Assembly (NCBI GenBank): GCA_024305405.1
Contig: JAKNDB010000110.1
Span: 3,596,001 to 3,660,000 of the forward strand
DNA: 64,000 nt
Origin: Dirofilaria immitis
Lineage: Eukaryota > Nematoda > Chromadorea > Rhabditida > Onchocercidae
Direction: 5' to 3'
The translations under genes were made by a program, and so were the position numbers. Numbering within the stretch: the stretch's first letter is position 1; every line of letters begins with the position of its first letter. Below the pieces are notes generated by a model. It was not told where the DNA came from. It did not search any database and was given only the letters and a program-made list of their open reading frames with translations. Shown here in pieces: positions 1 to 19,960 of the stretch.

Positions 1-76
1 TCTCATTTCTGCTGTTTTAATTTTCGAATTCATAGCATTTTAAGCACAGATAAATATTTCAGGTGAGACGTACCAG

Positions 77-7401
<7,325 letters not shown>

Positions 7402-7491
7402 AGAATTAGACTGTATTTGGAAATAATAAGCCTTCTTTACTTTATTTTTTAATGAGGAAGCGATTACCCGAACACTCTCTTTCTTCTCACA

Positions 7492-7497
7492 AATAAA
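7492..7497 (+). promoter_or_regulatory. Candidate polyadenylation signal of the HIPK gene
   Basis: AATAAA lies 91 bases after the HIPK stop codon (7399-7401). A second AATAAA at 7870-7875 is an alternative. The 3' end cannot be fixed from genomic sequence alone. Confidence 0.45.
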
Positions 7498-7501
7498 TTA
7501 T

Positions 7502-10101
7502 TTGATGTAATGGAAACAAAATATTTCGGATTCTTGGACTGATAAATAGCAGTACTCAATAAGAGCTGGAATATTTTGAAAAGTTCCGTTTAAGAAGGAT
7601 ATATTGTGCTATGTGTCGAAGATTGTCTGAGGTGGTTAACTTCAGTTGACCGAGGACATTCAGTGTTGAATAGCGACATTTTGAACGCTGCAGATGCATT
7701 TCGTTTCGTCAAATTTTCATTATTCAGTAACTATTATTATATAAATTATGTGGGGTCGGAAACGTCCTTCTCACAGCACACCAGATTATTTTGGAACGGG
7801 ATTTTGAATCACGCTTTTGTGTCGTCATCTGAATTTAAGAATCAGTTAATTATTTTCTAATATATTTCTAATAAAACAATCAGATGACAGGAAAAGTTAT
7901 GAAAGTGAAGAGGAAAAATGGAGAAGGAAAGGAAGAAGGACAAAATCATTGATATAGATACCCTTCTATTACCTGCACGATGCCATAAAACATTTTTCAT
8001 ACAAAATTTGAAGTCTCTTTCGGCGACTTCTAAACTTAGAAGTAGAAGAAGTAGAAACTGGAACTATAAGGCAAGGTAGTTCTTTATCTACCCTCTTATT
8101 TAATATTTTATTGACTTCTTATTGCTATTATTTTATTATTATTATTTATATTATTGTCATTATTATTTTTGTCATCATTTTTGTTGCTTGCTTTCGCTTT
8201 TTTAATTTGTTCTAATTAATTAGCAACGAGGTTGGAAATGTAAATATGTAGCTAAGTATTTCCAATGAACATCGTTGTCATAATGGTTTCTGATTTTTCG
8301 TTCCTTTTTCACTTTAAATGCACGAGATTTGTAGTGGTTTTATAATACTTCATGTCATTGATACTATTAATCTCACAAAATAATCTTTAGTCCGTCTCTT
8401 TTTAAAGCATTTTTTTGCTAATGAAGTTTATCTGTATATCGTCCTATCTTTTATTTGCTTATTATTGAATGTATATGAAATTCTCCTCAATTTTACATCG
8501 TAGCTTCATATTTGTTTTTAGTAATCTGATTATATGTTTGTTTTTCTAGGCTTTGCACTTTTCTGCGAAGCTGTAATTGTGGAATGTTGGAAAACGAAGT
8601 TTGTATGGGTAATTTTCAATTTTTACATAAAGTATCGTGTAATTGGTCATTAGCGTTAGCAATGGCAACTATTGCTCAGTTGGGATGTTGAAACCATTTA
8701 TCTTCATCACATAAATTTGACATAAATATCTTGTTTTTGTATTCATAATCACAGTTATGATGAACTACGAGGAAGAAGTAAGATATGTATAAATCGAAGG
8801 TATTGTAGCGAGATGTCAGTATTTTGCGTAGTGATTGACTGGCTGAAACGTATTTTTCAGAATTGGTCCACGGAACTTCCTGGAAATGTGACTTTCTGGT
8901 CGTGTCTACCTGGAATGTTTATTATTTGATTATTGCTTGTTACTTGGTGGTTACTGTTTGCTTTCTCTATCGTTATATTATATGTAAACTGTAAACCTTT
9001 TACTCGCGAAAAGTCGTATGAAAGGCTTTTCAGAATTTTTTGACGAAAGTTGTCGAGTAAAAGCGCCCGTTGTTTCTATTAAATGTGCACTACTATTTAG
9101 AGTTAGGAGAAAGGAATTCGTTTATTTGCTAAGGTCCAGTTTAGTTATTTGAAATGTTTTGTCTTTATATCGATAAATCGATTTTTTCTCGAGAATAAGG
9201 TTATTATTATTGTTTCTTGCTCATTTCCGTATTTTCTAAATTCCGAGGTATTTGAAAGTTGTATTTTATAATAGTGTTTCTGCAAATGTATATGTAATCA
9301 ATTTCTCACGATTTTCACACTTTCATTTACTCCGATCAGTATAGAACGGATCTGTATGTGATTGGAGTGTTTAAAATGTTTCATATTTTCTCATTCATGG
9401 ATAATATTTCCAGCTTTCTAACCTTTCATTGGCAACAAATGCGTTAATCACATATAGCAAATGTTTCGTTATTGAAATTAGATGGAATATCTTGGTGATG
9501 TAAATGAAAATCTGATTAATCTCTGAAATTTGATGGAATACATAGGGCTTCCTCATGTGAAAATTTTGGTGCCACTGAAACGTTTCCGCAACTTGATAAT
9601 TGTGAGAATTATACAACGGTGAAGTGCATTGCTATGCGCCAAGGTGATTTTGCTGATGGTTCAAAATAAGTCACTCATTCAATTGCTGTATTTCTGTTTC
9701 ATGCAGTTATGGCTGATACAGTATTTATTTATCCTCTGGCGGACTAATTCACAATTCAAAAACCATCATAATGAGTTGGTGAATGATTATGAAAGACCAT
9801 TGGTTACTTAGCAAAATGTTTCGGAGGAAATTGCACTTTGAAAAAAATACACATTAACGCCATCAGTAGATCGATACATTTTTTTTCATTATTAATATAT
9901 GTCAATTTTTACTACCTTTACTCTGTTATTGTGCCGCTGCTTAGATTCTGAAAAAAATAGGTATTCTGCTCAAAGTTCCTATACTTTTCGTCGGGATCAC
10001 ACGTATTAGTCCTGCCCTATGAGGGCTTATGCCGAAACTGTGCATAAATGGGATTTTTTAGGATGAAGTTTTCTTTTTCGCTTTTAAATCTTGATACATA
10101 G
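7502..10101. other. AT-rich intergenic stretch, no convincing gene
   Basis: This is the 3' flank of the HIPK gene. An 84-codon ORF at 7606-7860 has no recognisable family and probably lies in the HIPK 3' untranslated region. A short exon-like segment with flanking AG and GT lies near 8551-8610 (Cys-rich translation, about 20 codons) but has no partner exons. I see nothing else. Confidence 0.5.
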
Positions 10102-10338
10102 CAACAAAATGAACAAAAAGAACAAGTAAAAATGAAACAGAGGCGCGAACAAATGAATAAAAATGTTTCCGAACAGTTCACGGGAATGAAAGAACACCAG
10201 GAAAACGACGAAATATCGGGAGAGAGTGATGAAGCAACATCGAGAGAACTCTATACGCCAGAAGGTAGCTGCAATAAATGTGTGACGAACGTGAAGTATG
10301 AGTTTGGATCTCGTAGCCAGCTTGCTGAGTACGTCTGA
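10102..10338 (+). CDS. Orphan Glu/Gln-rich exon or small ORF of unknown function
   Basis: An in-frame stretch after ATAG (acceptor-like; also an in-frame stop) reads QQNEQKEQVKMKQRREQM and continues charged and Glu-rich through CNKCVTNVKYEFGSRS to a TGA at 10336-10338. A good donor, GTACGT, sits at 10331, so it could be an internal exon ending in phase 2. Base composition is more GC-rich than its surroundings and codon usage resembles the real exons here. I do not recognise the family and found no partner exons on either side. It lies between the convergent HIPK and taf-12 genes. Confidence 0.3.
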   Translation, partial: QQNEQKEQVKMKQRREQMNKNVSEQFTGMKEHQENDEISGESDEATSRELYTPEGSCNKCVTNVKYEFGSRSQLAEYV

Positions 10339-11163
10339 ATGACATTTTCAGTTGTCACACAATAGAAATTTCGGTATGCAACTACGTGTAGCATTAAAGA
10401 TTGTCAAGAATAAGTTGACTTAGTAACAACCAAGGATCTATTCCTATCCACAGATACTTCTAGAAAAATAACCTTAGAAAAAGCAAGATAAGAAAGTGAG
10501 AAACTAAGTACATACTCTTTTCAAACTGCAAAAATATGATAGAAATCGAATTCAATAAATAAGGAGTTTTTACCTCCTGAAAGCAAAACAAAATCGATAT
10601 AATGACCAGAAATCGAATAAACATCCATAAAAATAGAAAACCGGAGACGGAAAACAACTGAACATAGATCACAAGGAAATAGAGGAAGTAGAAATATTAG
10701 CAAAAGTTAGAATAAACAGAACACAGCATTGGTATATCACAGAAAGTAGTGTTACAATTATCCCACTGGAGTCTTTACCACTTTTCATCAACTATTAATA
10801 TAGCATTACTGAAAGAATCAACAATTGAATTAAATATAAAAGAAATTTTCTTCTCATTAAGTTTAACATTCTGTCGAAAATAATGACTCAAATCATCCGG
10901 ATTCTGAAGAATTTAAGCAGAGAAGCAGATTATACAAATTTATGTGAAAAAATATATACAAATTTAACTTTCTCAAAACTATTTGTAGAGACTCACCCTT
11001 TGATTTATATTTTTCTATAAAAACAGCAGATTAATGGACAGAACTCTCAAGCTGGAAAGTTTGTCCCTTACTATAAGAAGCAAAACCAAATTTGCTATCC
11101 ATTCAACCAATGTGAATCCAACCGTGCAATAATTTTAATTCTTCCACTAATTTATCCCCCTTT

Positions 11164-11202
11164 GTATGATTCAAGTTTTGGAAAGCAAAACTTGAATCAT
11201 AC
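11164..11202. repeat. Perfect 16-bp inverted repeat (hairpin) with a 7-base loop
   Basis: The left arm GTATGATTCAAGTTTT (11164-11179) is the exact reverse complement of 11187-11202; the loop is GGAAAGC. It lies about 170 bases beyond the 3' end of taf-12, between two convergent genes. Function unknown. Confidence 0.85.
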
Positions 11203-11375
11203 ATTCTTTTTTGTTTTTGAGACTATTTCAACATTAGAAAAAGGATGAATCAAACTAGAAACACTAGAAATGGCTATGAAGACGACTAAGATCATTGTTA
11301 TAACAATAAGACTGCCCTCTGCGCGCACAAACAATTACCCTATCCTCCCTCAAAACTATTTCGTTTTTGAAAGTT

Positions 11376-14241
11376 TCATTCTTCACGGTTTCTGGATACC
11401 TTTTTGATGAGCGACATACGTTGACGATGCGCTTCGGTTGCCGGAGATTTTACATATGGATTACGATCAACTGACTGGACACTACCAACAGAACCGGGAG
11501 GCAAGAATATTTTATATCGCCTTTCCAGCACGTATTGCACATCCTTCGTTTCAACCTTTTGCGCACTTCTGTAGAGAAAAATATTTGGCTTGAAGCTCTA
11601 GAGCAAAATCGTAGTCAATTCGAAATGAAGGACAAAACTCAATCTTCAAGTAAAAATAGAGTCTCTAACATTACCCTTATTCGGCGACACAGCACTGGCT
11701 AATTTTATAGAGCAATCACATCGAAATTTTGATAAATTAATAACCTATGCTTAGCAACACGTGCCGTTTGTTCAATCACATCATCGACGAATTCTTCGAC
11801 CAGCTGCAGCAATGCATCCGAAACATCATCTTCCACTGCTTCTAGAGGATCCACTGTTTTAATGAGAGCTTCCATGGCATCCTAATAATTAAGAAATAGT
11901 TCATTACAGAGAAAATAGCAAAGACATTTTGCTCATGAATTAACAAAAAAAAATACCACATCGTGGCTTTTTCTTTAACTAGTGCTTTAGAAATGCGAAA
12001 AAGGGAAAACTTGTGTCAGTATACTCAAAGTAAATATTTAAGAAAAAGAAACCTTCTCCAGTAATTTCATGTTAACCGGCGGCGGAGGATGTGGCTCAGC
12101 TGTAGGATGTATAGGTACAGGTGTCGGAGTAGGTGGAAGATGCCCCAAAGCTTGTCGTATTGCAGACGATTGACCAATAACGCGTGGGGCATTTACTGAA
12201 CGTTGTACTGGTGAACGATCTGAAGCTCTTTATCGATACGCAGTAATGTTTCTCGGTAATCAGCATAAAACGGTGTTTGCATTCAAAATATTCATTGAGC
12301 GACGAATTTCGATTCGGTCCAAACTTTAGAAAAGAAAAAATAATTTCTGGAAAAAAAACATACATATAGGGGAGTTCCATGCTGCATACTTTCTGGACTT
12401 GGCGTTGGGTAACGTGTCATTGTTGCCCGATGTGGAGAAGACTGCTGATAATTTGGATTCGAGGTGTGCATATGAGGTTGACCTGGATGAGCAAACCCTG
12501 GACTGTGGACAATGTTTTGCTGGGCATTTAATGAATGTTGCCCCTGACTTTGCTGCTGTAACATTTGAGTCGAAGCCATCATTTGATGTTGCTGAGTTTG
12601 TTGCTGTTGTTGGGGTTGCTGCTGCTGTTGCAATGATTGCTGCGATTGATGCTGTGGGCCCAAATGTGGTGCTGTTGGTGGACCCATTTGATGGGGCGCT
12701 GGCTGTTGCTGCTGGACTTGGGTAACCATAGTTGAAAGCATCTGTTGCTGACCCATTGATGTGACCAGAATTTGGGTTGGCATTTGCTGTGGAGATATCT
12801 GTCCGGTTGCAATCATTTGATGTTGCGTCTGTATCATAGCACCTTGAGCAGTGCCTGTAAAAGATATTCCAGAAAAACCTAATAATGAATACTTAACTCT
12901 TATTTTTATAAGTTAATTTTTGTAATACCAAGAAAAAATTCTTATTTTTGTAAGCAAAATAAAAGAAAAAAACACGGTTTAATTTAGTAATACCAAAAAA
13001 TACAAGAAAAAATAATTAAAATATAATGAATTACCTGCTTGTTGCATTTGTCCTTGCTGATTCATAATAGCGACACCTTGTTGCGAGATCATCTGTGGTG
13101 GACCCATCGACGCCATTTGAACCTGCATACTTGTACCTATAAAGTGTTGCCAGTGATAGGTTATAATTATAAAGAACTAAAGCGTAACCCAAAAGCCAAG
13201 TTCCCGTTAATATGGAATTGATCGCTCAAAAAAGTAAAACAGCAGAACATTTTCCTTAAATGCAAGATTAAAGAAATTACATTTTATTAAATATAATTAA
13301 AAAATCATTAATTCCATTGGTAGCTCACAGAGAAGACGAAAAAACACAAATCTACGAAGTCATCGAATTTACTGAAAAATTACGATCGTTATTAATATAT
13401 GTTCTGGAAATGATACGACTGAATATTGAAGAAGATAAGGTACTGGCGTTTCCAGAAGACTTATGATTATAAATACTGATCAATTCATTTAGTCTAACAG
13501 TGCTTAAGAAATAAAGGCAAAAATAAGCAAATGAATAAAAAATTGTTCGTAAAAATATTTCTATATGAAATCCTTGCTATCACAATCTAAAATGCGTTCA
13601 ATATGCTGCCTCTCAAGAATTCTCCATTTCTAAAATAACTGAAAGTATACCAAGCATGACTGCGACCTTTGAAACATTTAAACAAAAAGTATGAGGAACT
13701 TCTTACACGGTGGCATATGGATTGGCTGACTGGCTTGCATCATCATTTGTTGCTGGGGATGCATTTGTCCAGATTGAATCATATGTGCTTGCCGCTTAAA
13801 AAAAAAAAAAGTTTACACTAAAATTCTATTTGACGTTGTAAATGCGGAATTCACTTAGAAAATTCCTTCATCTTATGCACATATGTTTCTTCCTGATTAG
13901 TAACAATGAAAAAAAAAAAAAACAAATCAAAAATGCAAATGTGCAAAAATAATCGAACTTTCCAGCCTTATCTGCTCAGTACTAACAATAAAAAAGCCTT
14001 ATGATGCTAATCATCTAACCATTCGAGAGAGATATTTTATTGGTAAATAAGACTAGTCATATCTACAGCAAATTTATCATACTCCATAAGGGGCATGGTA
14101 GGTCAGATTCATGAGAAAATATTAGAAAACGTCACAGACCGGTTGCTGAGGTGACGAATGAATTCGCTGCATACCAACTGGTGAATGGTTCATGTCCACC
14201 GTGTACTGCTGAGCCATTATTTGGCCATTGTAGTCGCTCAT
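11376..14241 (-). CDS. taf-12: TFIID/SAGA subunit TAF12, Q-rich N-terminus plus histone fold; two single-base gaps
   Basis: TBP-associated factor 12 pairs with TAF4 through a histone fold inside TFIID. Minus-strand exons, 5' to 3': 14241-14140, 13794-13707, 13136-13035, 12854-12364, 12323-12053, 11881-11745, 11568-11376. The first three and a half exons are Met/Gln/Pro-rich, with several CAG-type Gln runs in 12570-12720. The histone fold spans exons 5-7: NMKLLEKDAMEALIK, then ALLQLVEEFVDDVIEQTARV, then VETKDVQYVLERRYKIFLP, ending in the TAF12 hallmark TEAHRQRMSLIKK. Exon lengths sum to 1,384; two bases are missing in exon 5 (near 12282-12284 and 12226-12228). With them the gene is 1,386 bases, 461 residues. 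The acceptor TTATTTGCAG three bases before the ATG is a candidate trans-splice site, but a further upstream exon is possible (see 14700-14744). Confidence 0.93.
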
Positions 14242-14373
14242 TACCTGCAAATAAGTCTGATCTGGGAAATATACTAGTCCAAAAATATGACATGATATGA
14301 CACACCTATCTCTTGATCAACTTAAGTATGTTACGTGTTAGGAAGCCTGCTAGATTTTCATAACGACGACTTA

Positions 14374-14665
14374 ATGGAAAACGTAGAAATAAGGTATGTC
14401 TTCCGGAATTTGGACTTAGTGTTAGCTCTTGACGTTAGCGCACTTACTCGTCCGGTGTTTCTTTTAGATTCTGCATGCAAGTTCTTTCTCAACATGTATA
14501 CCTCCACTCTCTCTAAGAATTTAAAACTTCATATCTCTAGTAATAATTTATAATTTCAGTCCTGAATGGTCATCCAGCAAATTCCGCATGCATTACATGG
14601 AAGAAATTTATGATGATAGCTCGTTCAAACAATTCGATTTACCCCAAGAACTTCAGAATTATTGA
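14374..14665 (+). CDS. Candidate small divergent gene beside taf-12, unknown function
   Basis: Two exons join in phase: 14374-14393 (ending in donor GTATGT) and 14560-14665 (after acceptor TTTCAG). The product begins MENVEISPEWSSSKFRMHY and ends KQFDLPQELQNY, 41 residues, acidic and polar. The frame is open a further 13 codons upstream of this ATG (LGSLLDFHNDDL), so the true start may be earlier. It is head-to-head with taf-12 and could share its promoter. No known family recognised. After the TGA the same frame continues for 28 codons before another TGA. Confidence 0.3.
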
Positions 14666-14699
14666 TGGTTTTTAGCTTGCCAGCATATGGATTGCTTAC

Positions 14700-14744
14700 C
14701 AGTTTGCTTGAAATACCGGAGAATGTGTGACCATGTATTCTCAT
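14700..14744 (-). CDS. Candidate alternative first coding exon of taf-12
   Basis: ATG at 14744 opens MRIHGHTFSGISSKL, followed directly by the strong donor GTAAGC. It joins in phase 0 to the acceptor at 14245, giving SSKL-V-MSDYNGQ, so the main start Met would become internal. The open frame extends upstream without a stop for about 45 more codons, which is unusual here. It competes with a plus-strand reading of the same bases. Inference only. Confidence 0.35.
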
Positions 14745-15208
14745 ATTATTGACCCCTGCCACAGGATGATCTGACGAGTATTTCGCAAAGATTTCACAAG
14801 AACAACAATTGTAATTACTCTTTGAAAGAGATCTATAGTTGACTGTATGAAGCCCATAACAAATTTTTACTGAATCGATGATGCATCATTAAAACTAATA
14901 TGCATTAATAGAGAACAAATTTCAAAGCTTCCATTTTATAATGAATTGTAATTTATTGAGTTGTGAGATTAGCAGACAAATATCCTGAATTTCAGTTATG
15001 TTTGTTAGCTTCTTCCGGTTACTGAAGTACCAGATCTACCGGGATAAGCCTTAATCATTGTGTCCTCTAATCAGTTGTAAAACTGTGGATCGTATAACAC
15101 CGTACAATATTATATTCAATCCCACCCTTTTTTCTTCCCCTCCGTCCCCACCCCCAAAAATTAATACACTACTGTATTCTAACCGACTTCCGGAATGATG
15201 TTGCTGTG

Positions 15209-15348
15209 TTCAATTGCCATCAGTTCTACGCACTAAGGGCGTGAAATTACGAAAGGTGGAAAATCGTCGCAAGACCATAGGTATCATCAAAAACATTGTA
15301 CAACAGCTGAATACTTCAGTGGTAAAGGAGGATGATGAATACGTGTAA
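15209..15348 (+). CDS. Candidate terminal exon, Lys/Arg-rich, unknown function
   Basis: A 45-codon open frame reads through VKLRKVENRRKTIGIIKNIV and ends KEDDEYV with TAA at 15346-15348. A possible acceptor, ACTAAG, precedes GGCGTG within it. An AATAAA lies near 15573. Composition is coding-like and the reverse strand is less convincing. It might be the last exon of the divergent candidate at 14374, but no linking exon is proven. Confidence 0.28.
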
Positions 15349-15653
15349 AATCACGTGAAAATGGATCTAGGCGTGAAATAGGAAGTTGTTCATTATTTTT
15401 AGTATGATTTGTTTCTTATTTTTCTGAATTGTTTGCATTTAGCTCTATTGATACATGAAATTTGTGGATATGAAAAGTACACAAACGGGAGAGGAATTGA
15501 ATGGTAACTTTTGATCAGAATTCAACTTTCAATATTCTCTGCCTTTGAAGTTGCAAACTTCAAATGGTGTTTTAATAAAATGTTGTGTAGATTAAACAAA
15601 TCCATACGATTTGGATGAGATATGAAGTTTGGAACGAAAACTTCTCAAATCAA

Positions 15654-18600
15654 TTATTTATCATCATGAAATTGAAGCAATTGCAACATTTTGTCTTTTT
15701 TAGTCGGTTGAAGTGTTGTAAATTTGGCCGGTTGATCGGTTGCTATCAAGCAGAATGCGACATTTGCTACAAATAATGATACAGCTAAAATTATGAAAAT
15801 AATCCGCCATTGCTTCTGAAAACAATAAAAAAATATGCGTAATAATCATTATTTTTAGAATATCTGCTGAATCATTTTTGCTAGTAAATGTCATCTGATA
15901 ATAGCATAACTGCATGCTAAAGCATGTCTATATTCGGAATCTCGAAAAGGCTTATGACGTCAGTCATCAAACCGTCCATTCAATTGATTCAATTCTGGAT
16001 AGTTGGAATGAACTGGAACGATTTGACCATATCTGCTGGGAACGACAATGTGGAAATACAGTCAATTGAATTACGGCCAAGAATATGATATTCAGGAACA
16101 GTATGTTCGATGTAAAAGCCTAAGGTACCTAATGCAGTAGAAAGGTATGGTGACATACCTTAGAAATAATGTAATGGGTGTCAAGCAGTCTCGGGTTATA
16201 GCAGCGAAAAGCATGAAGTAACTTTATTTACCTGTGCCGAATCATCGGTAACAAATATTGCAACCAGTAATGGTGATATAAGTAATGCAACACATTTGAT
16301 GAATTGTATATTTGAGATCACAAAATGGCTATGCTGTCTGGAATTAACCGGAATTTAATTAAGCATTATAATAACTATTCGACCATTCGGCACAATACCA
16401 TTTCATGATACCGCGGATTTCACTTATCATCAACTTTCGGAAATACTCCTTAACATCAGCAAGTACTTCGGTAGAAATGGATCTATTGATCAAACTATGC
16501 AGAGGTTCATATTATCTGATCTTTATCGATTTGTAACAATATCTATTCGGTTCCTTTATAGCTTGTAGAGCATGCTCCATTTTCTGCTGACATAGTTTGT
16601 TCGTTTCGGAATTGTGGACTGATAGTTTGGGCATAATTTGTTCAAAATCTTATTTAAAAATTCAGCCAATTTTAGAATCGAGAAAAAAAACTGGCAAGAA
16701 AAAAATGTACACTATTATTTGCTGGAACTTTTTGTCTTACTAAATTCAAAATAATTTAAATAAAAATTAGCCGTTGATAACAAGCGACCAAATTTTGATT
16801 AATAAGAGATTTATTGGCTAACCGTGCCACAAAAGTACCACATTTATAGAATCCGCCAACATTAAATGCCATAACAGCATGAGTTGTTGCAATAGCAAAT
16901 ACAGATAATGAAGTGTTATCAGGTGGAATAAAGCCAAGTATACAATAAAATACACTAGCTCCAACTAAAGATAGCGTATTGAATAAGATCATTTTCTGGT
17001 ACTCGTTCATACATCTGAAAATTTGACCAAAATAATCAATAGGACGAAAAAACGACAATGAATAGTGATGGATCAAGGATTATTTGTAGCAGATCAATTC
17101 CGTAAATTTATCCTTAATGAAATTAATTTATGAAATGAAAGATTGGATTCAGTGATAAATTCGATGCAATCGGAGTAGCATACTTGATTTGATCACTCAT
17201 GAAGCCAGCAGCGATTCGAAATGGTAAAAAAGATAATCCTTGGAGTGCAACCAAGAATCCTGTGCCTTCAACGCTAGAAAAATCATGAAAGAATAATTTC
17301 TATTTGGGTAGGTAAAACATATTCCATAGGAAAAAACAATTTTAATAGAAATTATCCTGTTGCTTAAAAAAAACCTGATATTCAAGACATATTTAATATA
17401 AGTAGGCCCATAGGATAACAAAAATAAAGCAGAAACAATTTCGACGAAGGCATTGAACCAAATAGTTATTATTGCCGGATTTTTATTATAGCCTGAAATC
17501 AATTCCAATCTTTGCAGTTTTCCTCGAACTATCATTCTTCAATTATCATCTTCAATGATAAGTTATTTAAGCGAATTGTCTTTTCTTTTGGATTGTTTCC
17601 GCCACATAATAAGATCCTGATAATGATCCGGGATGAGAAATAAGAAATTTATACCAAATATGGGACGTATTTCTCACTGCTGGTGTATCCTTCAGATTTC
17701 TCTCTACGAATCTTTTCTAACTCAATGCCTGAAGAATACAATTTTGTGAAACTTTTTGTTTACATAGCATCCATTTTTTTATAAATAACATATACTTCTA
17801 AATATAGTAGATTTAGAAATGATCGTTTAATAATAAAAAGAAAATTTGCTAACAAAATAAGTCGAAATAATCAGACTTTAAATTAACCTGAAACATTCTT
17901 GTGCATTTCCGGTTGATCTCGGTAAAATAATACCCAGACAGTGAATATAAGTATGCCAAATGCTGCATGTACGTAATATACAGCTGGCCAACCAAGCGAT
18001 GATTCACAAAGCTTAATCATTATAAAATTTTAAGATAAATTTTGATGAGAATTTTGAAATGACGAAATCTTTGCTTATTATTTCAAAAATGCAAAGTATC
18101 TCAAAAAGAAAACGAAACGAACCAAACCGGAAATAGGATTTGTAATAAATGTTGAAAGGCTGTTGAAGCTTGTTAGTACCGCAATAAATACGCCATTTTG
18201 CTTCAATGATGCCCAACGTACGGTTATTACGCCTATTGCTGCGAAATCTGCACCGTATGCTACACCTAAATGGATTTACAAAGCTTATATCATATATTTT
18301 GAGAATCATTTTATACATACAAATCTATTTCAAAAAAAAAAATTTTTTTCACACTTTATACTTACGTTGTTAGCATTATATTATCTTATACTTTAACGTG
18401 ACATCACACGTCATTTAACTTAGCTAATGAAAATATTACCTGCTAATTAAAAAATGCAAATAATAAAATTATTAAACTATGGATAAAAATAATCATCTGA
18501 TTTTAGAAAATAATCTTTCTCGTTAGAAAATAATCTTTCTCGTTAAACTAAATAATCACAAAAAAAATTTTGAAAAATTGAAGTAACATTTTTATAATTG

Positions 18601-19960
18601 TTAGAAGCTTTGAATTATACATTTATATTCGAAATAAACCATGAATAATAAATCAACAATAGTTATGTTTAATAATTATTGATTGAAAGGAACAGTTAAA
18701 CACTTTAAATTTCAAAAAATTTCATTTTGCGACATCTAACTTATGCTCGCCGTATGATCATTTTAGCGATTTTTTGATAACTACAATAATCATAATAAAA
18801 TATAAAATCAATAAACCTGAAGGATTCTAGCAGCAATAAACCATGCAAGGCCCATATAGGCTGTAAGAGGTATAACAAGGGTGGAAAAAGCGGATATGAA
18901 ACCAGCAGCGAAGAAGACGTATCGTGCGCCATATTGAAGATATAGAAAATTAAAGGCCAAACTCCGACAAAAGTTCCAAAACCGAGAGCCCAAAGCAATG
19001 CAGACTTTTCTCCTTGTTCATAATTAAGCTCTTTTCCAAAACTTTTATTATCCTGCACAATCATTAATTATCAACAATTTGTAAAATTAGATTAATTAAT
19101 AATGATATTTTTTATAGTCATTAATTTTTAATTTTATCTATTAAATTTGTAAAATATCAAAATATATCTTTGTATTATTATTTGTAAAAAAGCATTTCGC
19201 ATTGTCAATTCTTTTCAAATACCATTGATCTGAATTTTCGATTGATCATTTCAGTACAATGTTAGAGATAGAAGCAAAGGATATTTGAGAGATATAAGTT
19301 TATTTATATACTATATTGGCATTATTTTTTCAAATAATGTTTGTAGTTGAAAAAGACAAAAATAATAAAGTTTTTTTTCTTTTTAAATAAAATTTTTGTT
19401 CAGACTACAAGATTTCTTTCTGCATTGGAATTATTTTTGATATGCTGGATCCTAAGTTTTCTTTTACCCTCCAAGCATATCATTTTTATTTATTATTTTC
19501 TATTCTGATAAGTACCTTATCATAGCAATAAATATCTACTACTATAAATGTAAAATAAAAAATCCTCGATATTATAAACTATTATATCATAATGTAATAA
19601 AATATACTACACAATTTGATTCGGGAAATTCAACAAGATATTTGGATTTATAATGATCAATATTTCTCTGAATAATAGTAAACATTGCTTAGATTTAAAC
19701 AATTTATCCAAGATAAATTTTTGGATGAAATGATAAGTTGAAAAAAAAAAAAAAAAAATTGAAGAGTATAATATACATAAAAAGCATACGATGATATCGT
19801 TCTGTGTTTGATTTTTTGAAACAGGCTTTGTCATACATATGAATGTAAAATTCAATGCAATTGTATTGGAAAATATTGAAGTTAGGCAAATCCATCCAAG
19901 CAATAAAATGATATAGCGAGTTCGATGCTCGAATAAACCACCCTCATGTTTTCTTCCCAT
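15654..19960 (-). CDS. SLC17-like major facilitator superfamily transporter, ten exons, three single-base gaps
   Basis: Multi-pass membrane anion transporter of the SLC17 (sialin/vesicular glutamate/phosphate carrier) type; the substrate cannot be told. Minus exons: 19960-19790, 19052-18817, 18265-18123, 18011-17888, 17728-17655, 17492-17375, 17273-17184, 17014-16823, 16337-16232, 15815-15654. Family marks: RYIILLLGWICLTSIFSNT (TM1), QYGARYVFFAAGFISAFST, the VAYGADFAAIG segment, SLGWPAVYYVHAAFG, FYRDQPEMHK, NVGGFYKCGTFVAR and the last helix ending ATDQPAKF. The exons sum to 1,416 bases; adding one base each near 18938-18946, 18265 and 17480-17484 gives 1,419, a 472-residue protein of normal family length. 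TGTTTTAG at about 19975, 14 bases before the ATG, is a good trans-splice acceptor. Nematodes have many such paralogs, so no symbol is given. Confidence 0.87.

Noticed and set aside
12399..12725. 108-codon plus-strand ORF rich in Val and Ala
   Set aside because: It is the antisense shadow of the Gln-rich taf-12 exon.
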